Of a DNA stretch of 52,547 nt, positions 51,740-52,547 are shown one piece after another; the stretch's first letter is position 1; every line of letters begins with the position of its first letter. The translations under genes were made by a program, and so were the position numbers. The notes under the pieces were generated by a model that was not told the origin of the DNA, made no database searches, and saw only the letters and a program-made list of their open reading frames with translations. The stretch lies in NCBI GenBank assembly GCA_003554945.1, contig PWHN01000040.1, forward strand, positions 1 to 52,547. Reading direction: 5' to 3'. Origin of the DNA: a bacterium. GTDB taxonomy: Bacteria; T1Sed10-126.

Positions 51740-52189
51740 ATGTTTGGAGCTATTGACACATCGGCAACCGGAATGACCGCTGAAAGGCTGCGAATGGACA
51801 CAATCGCCGATAACCTGGCGAACTCAAATACGACTCGTACTGAAGATGGCGGACCTTACATGCGCAAAGTAGTTCGGTTGGAGCCGCGGGAGAAAAAAGA
51901 GCGCGGAATTCCCGGGTTGATATCGCTGCCCCGGGAGGGACTGAGTGCTCGGGATAGCGGTCGCGGCGTGAGGGCAACGGAAATAGCAGAGGCTGAAGGC
52001 GAGCCAAAACGGGTTCACGACCCAACGCACCCCGATGCCGGCGAGGATGGATACGTGGAAAAACCAAACGTTGAACCGGTTAAAGAAATGGTGGATATGA
52101 TTACGGCCACCCGGGCGTTTCAGGCGAATACTACCGCTGTTGAATCAGCAAAACAGATGTTTAATAGAGCTATTCAGATAGCTCAGTAA
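51740..52189 (+). CDS. flgC: Flagellar basal-body rod protein FlgC
   Basis: 149 aa with the rod-protein N terminus (FGAIDTSATGMTAERLRMDTIADNLANSNTTRTEDGGPYMRKVV) and C terminus (PNVEPVKEMVDMITATRAFQANTTAVESAKQMFNRAIQIAQ). AAGGAGG lies before the ATG, 13 nt after flgB. The usual order flgB-flgC-fliE is kept. Confidence 0.97.
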   Translation: MFGAIDTSATGMTAERLRMDTIADNLANSNTTRTEDGGPYMRKVVRLEPREKKERGIPGLISLPREGLSARDSGRGVRATEIAEAEGEPKRVHDPTHPDAGEDGYVEKPNVEPVKEMVDMITATRAFQANTTAVESAKQMFNRAIQIAQ

Positions 52190-52306
52190 AAAAATCTTTG
52201 CAATTTTTACATTTTCCCTTTATACTTACTTTTAGCGCAGTCAAATTGGGGAATTGGATTGCTGCTGTGAATGGAAGCTAAGTGAATGGAATGGGAGGGA
52301 AGTTAA

Positions 52307-52547
52307 TTGCAGGATGCAAGCGATATAACTCCGATAAGCCCTAATAGTCAGATGTCACTTTTATCTGATTCCGGGGATCCTTCCACCTCTGCCACCAAAG
52401 AACTTACCGAAGATTTTACTTCGTTTCTGGGAGATAAGCTTAACGAAGTCGAAGGGAAGCAAGTGGATGCGCAAGAAAAGATGCGTCTGTTTGCGGCCGG
52501 TGAGATTGATAACGTTCATGACGTCACTGTGGCTCAGCAAAAGGCAC
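52307..52547 (+). CDS. fliE: Flagellar hook-basal body protein FliE, 5' part
   Basis: TTG at 52307 with GGGAGGGAAG upstream opens a frame that runs off the window. The 80 visible residues include EDFTSFLGDKLNEVEGKQVDAQEKMRLFAAGEIDNVHDVTVAQQKA (read in short pieces: FLGDKLNEVE, FAAGEIDNVHDVTVAQQKA), which is the FliE pattern. FliE joins the MS ring to the rod. Confidence 0.9.
   Translation, partial: MQDASDITPISPNSQMSLLSDSGDPSTSATKELTEDFTSFLGDKLNEVEGKQVDAQEKMRLFAAGEIDNVHDVTVAQQKA

Overview
The window reads as housekeeping chromosome from a diderm bacterium with strongly acidic proteins. Asp/Glu-rich linkers occur in almost every envelope protein, which suggests a halophile or haloalkaliphile. 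An outer-membrane secretin and two lipoproteins imply an outer membrane. The order dprA-xerC-flgB-flgC-fliE is a Firmicutes-type neighbourhood. Together these fit a halophilic diderm Firmicute such as the Halanaerobiales, but that is inference. No rRNA, tRNA, CRISPR array, prophage or complete insertion sequence was seen.

Layout: (1) 1-2296, a partial histidine kinase and an NtrC-type sigma-54 activator, separated by a repeat-filled gap. (2) 2527-22080, a 20-kb co-directional type IV pilus and DNA-uptake block: a fused PilM-PilN, PilO, a PilP-like protein, a giant Ig-repeat protein, a giant PilQ secretin, a membrane sensor with a GAF domain, ndk, a 56-aa membrane protein, ComEC, a three-unit ComEA-like protein, a stand-alone ComEC-type metallo-beta-lactamase domain and a ComEA-like lipoprotein. 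It closes with a strong terminator at 22145-22187. (3) 22277-26064, a divergent UvrD-like helicase, a nitroreductase, a flavodoxin and a convergent membrane methyltransferase. (4) 26107-26481, a cluster of repeats and structured elements. (5) 26679-30981, thpR, purH, purB and an unknown gene. (6) 31163-34830, a PilZ protein, glutamate dehydrogenase and an unknown beta-rich protein. (7) 35082-40572, a small membrane protein, panB, panC, an orphan E2 acyltransferase, an archaeo-eukaryotic-primase-like protein and a TIM-barrel protein. (8) 40802-42922, alpha-glucan phosphorylase. (9) 43106-50916, secD, secF, hflK, hflC, a TPR lipoprotein, dprA and xerC. (10) 51319-52547, flgB, flgC and a partial fliE behind a sigma-28-like promoter.

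How the genes fit together: the main story is an elaborated pilus/competence machine. Its secretin has about seven stacked N-type domains plus Ig-like domains. The locus also encodes a very long periplasmic Ig-repeat protein. Five helix-hairpin-helix (HhH) units of ComEA type sit on one inner-membrane-anchored and one lipid-anchored protein. Degenerate HhH-like repeats also appear at the C terminus of the secretin and inside the periplasmic domain of SecF. Both ComEC-type metallo-beta-lactamase domains have lost metal-binding residues.

The second notable signal is a pair of intergenic elements (26134-26318 and 50994-51129). They share a three-way-junction skeleton and short conserved junction sequences while their stems differ in sequence but still pair. 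This is the pattern expected of a structured RNA or hairpin-recognised mobile element. A separate MITE-like family with the terminal sequence CCTCTCCGAAAAG is present twice, once in the apparent 5' leader of secD.
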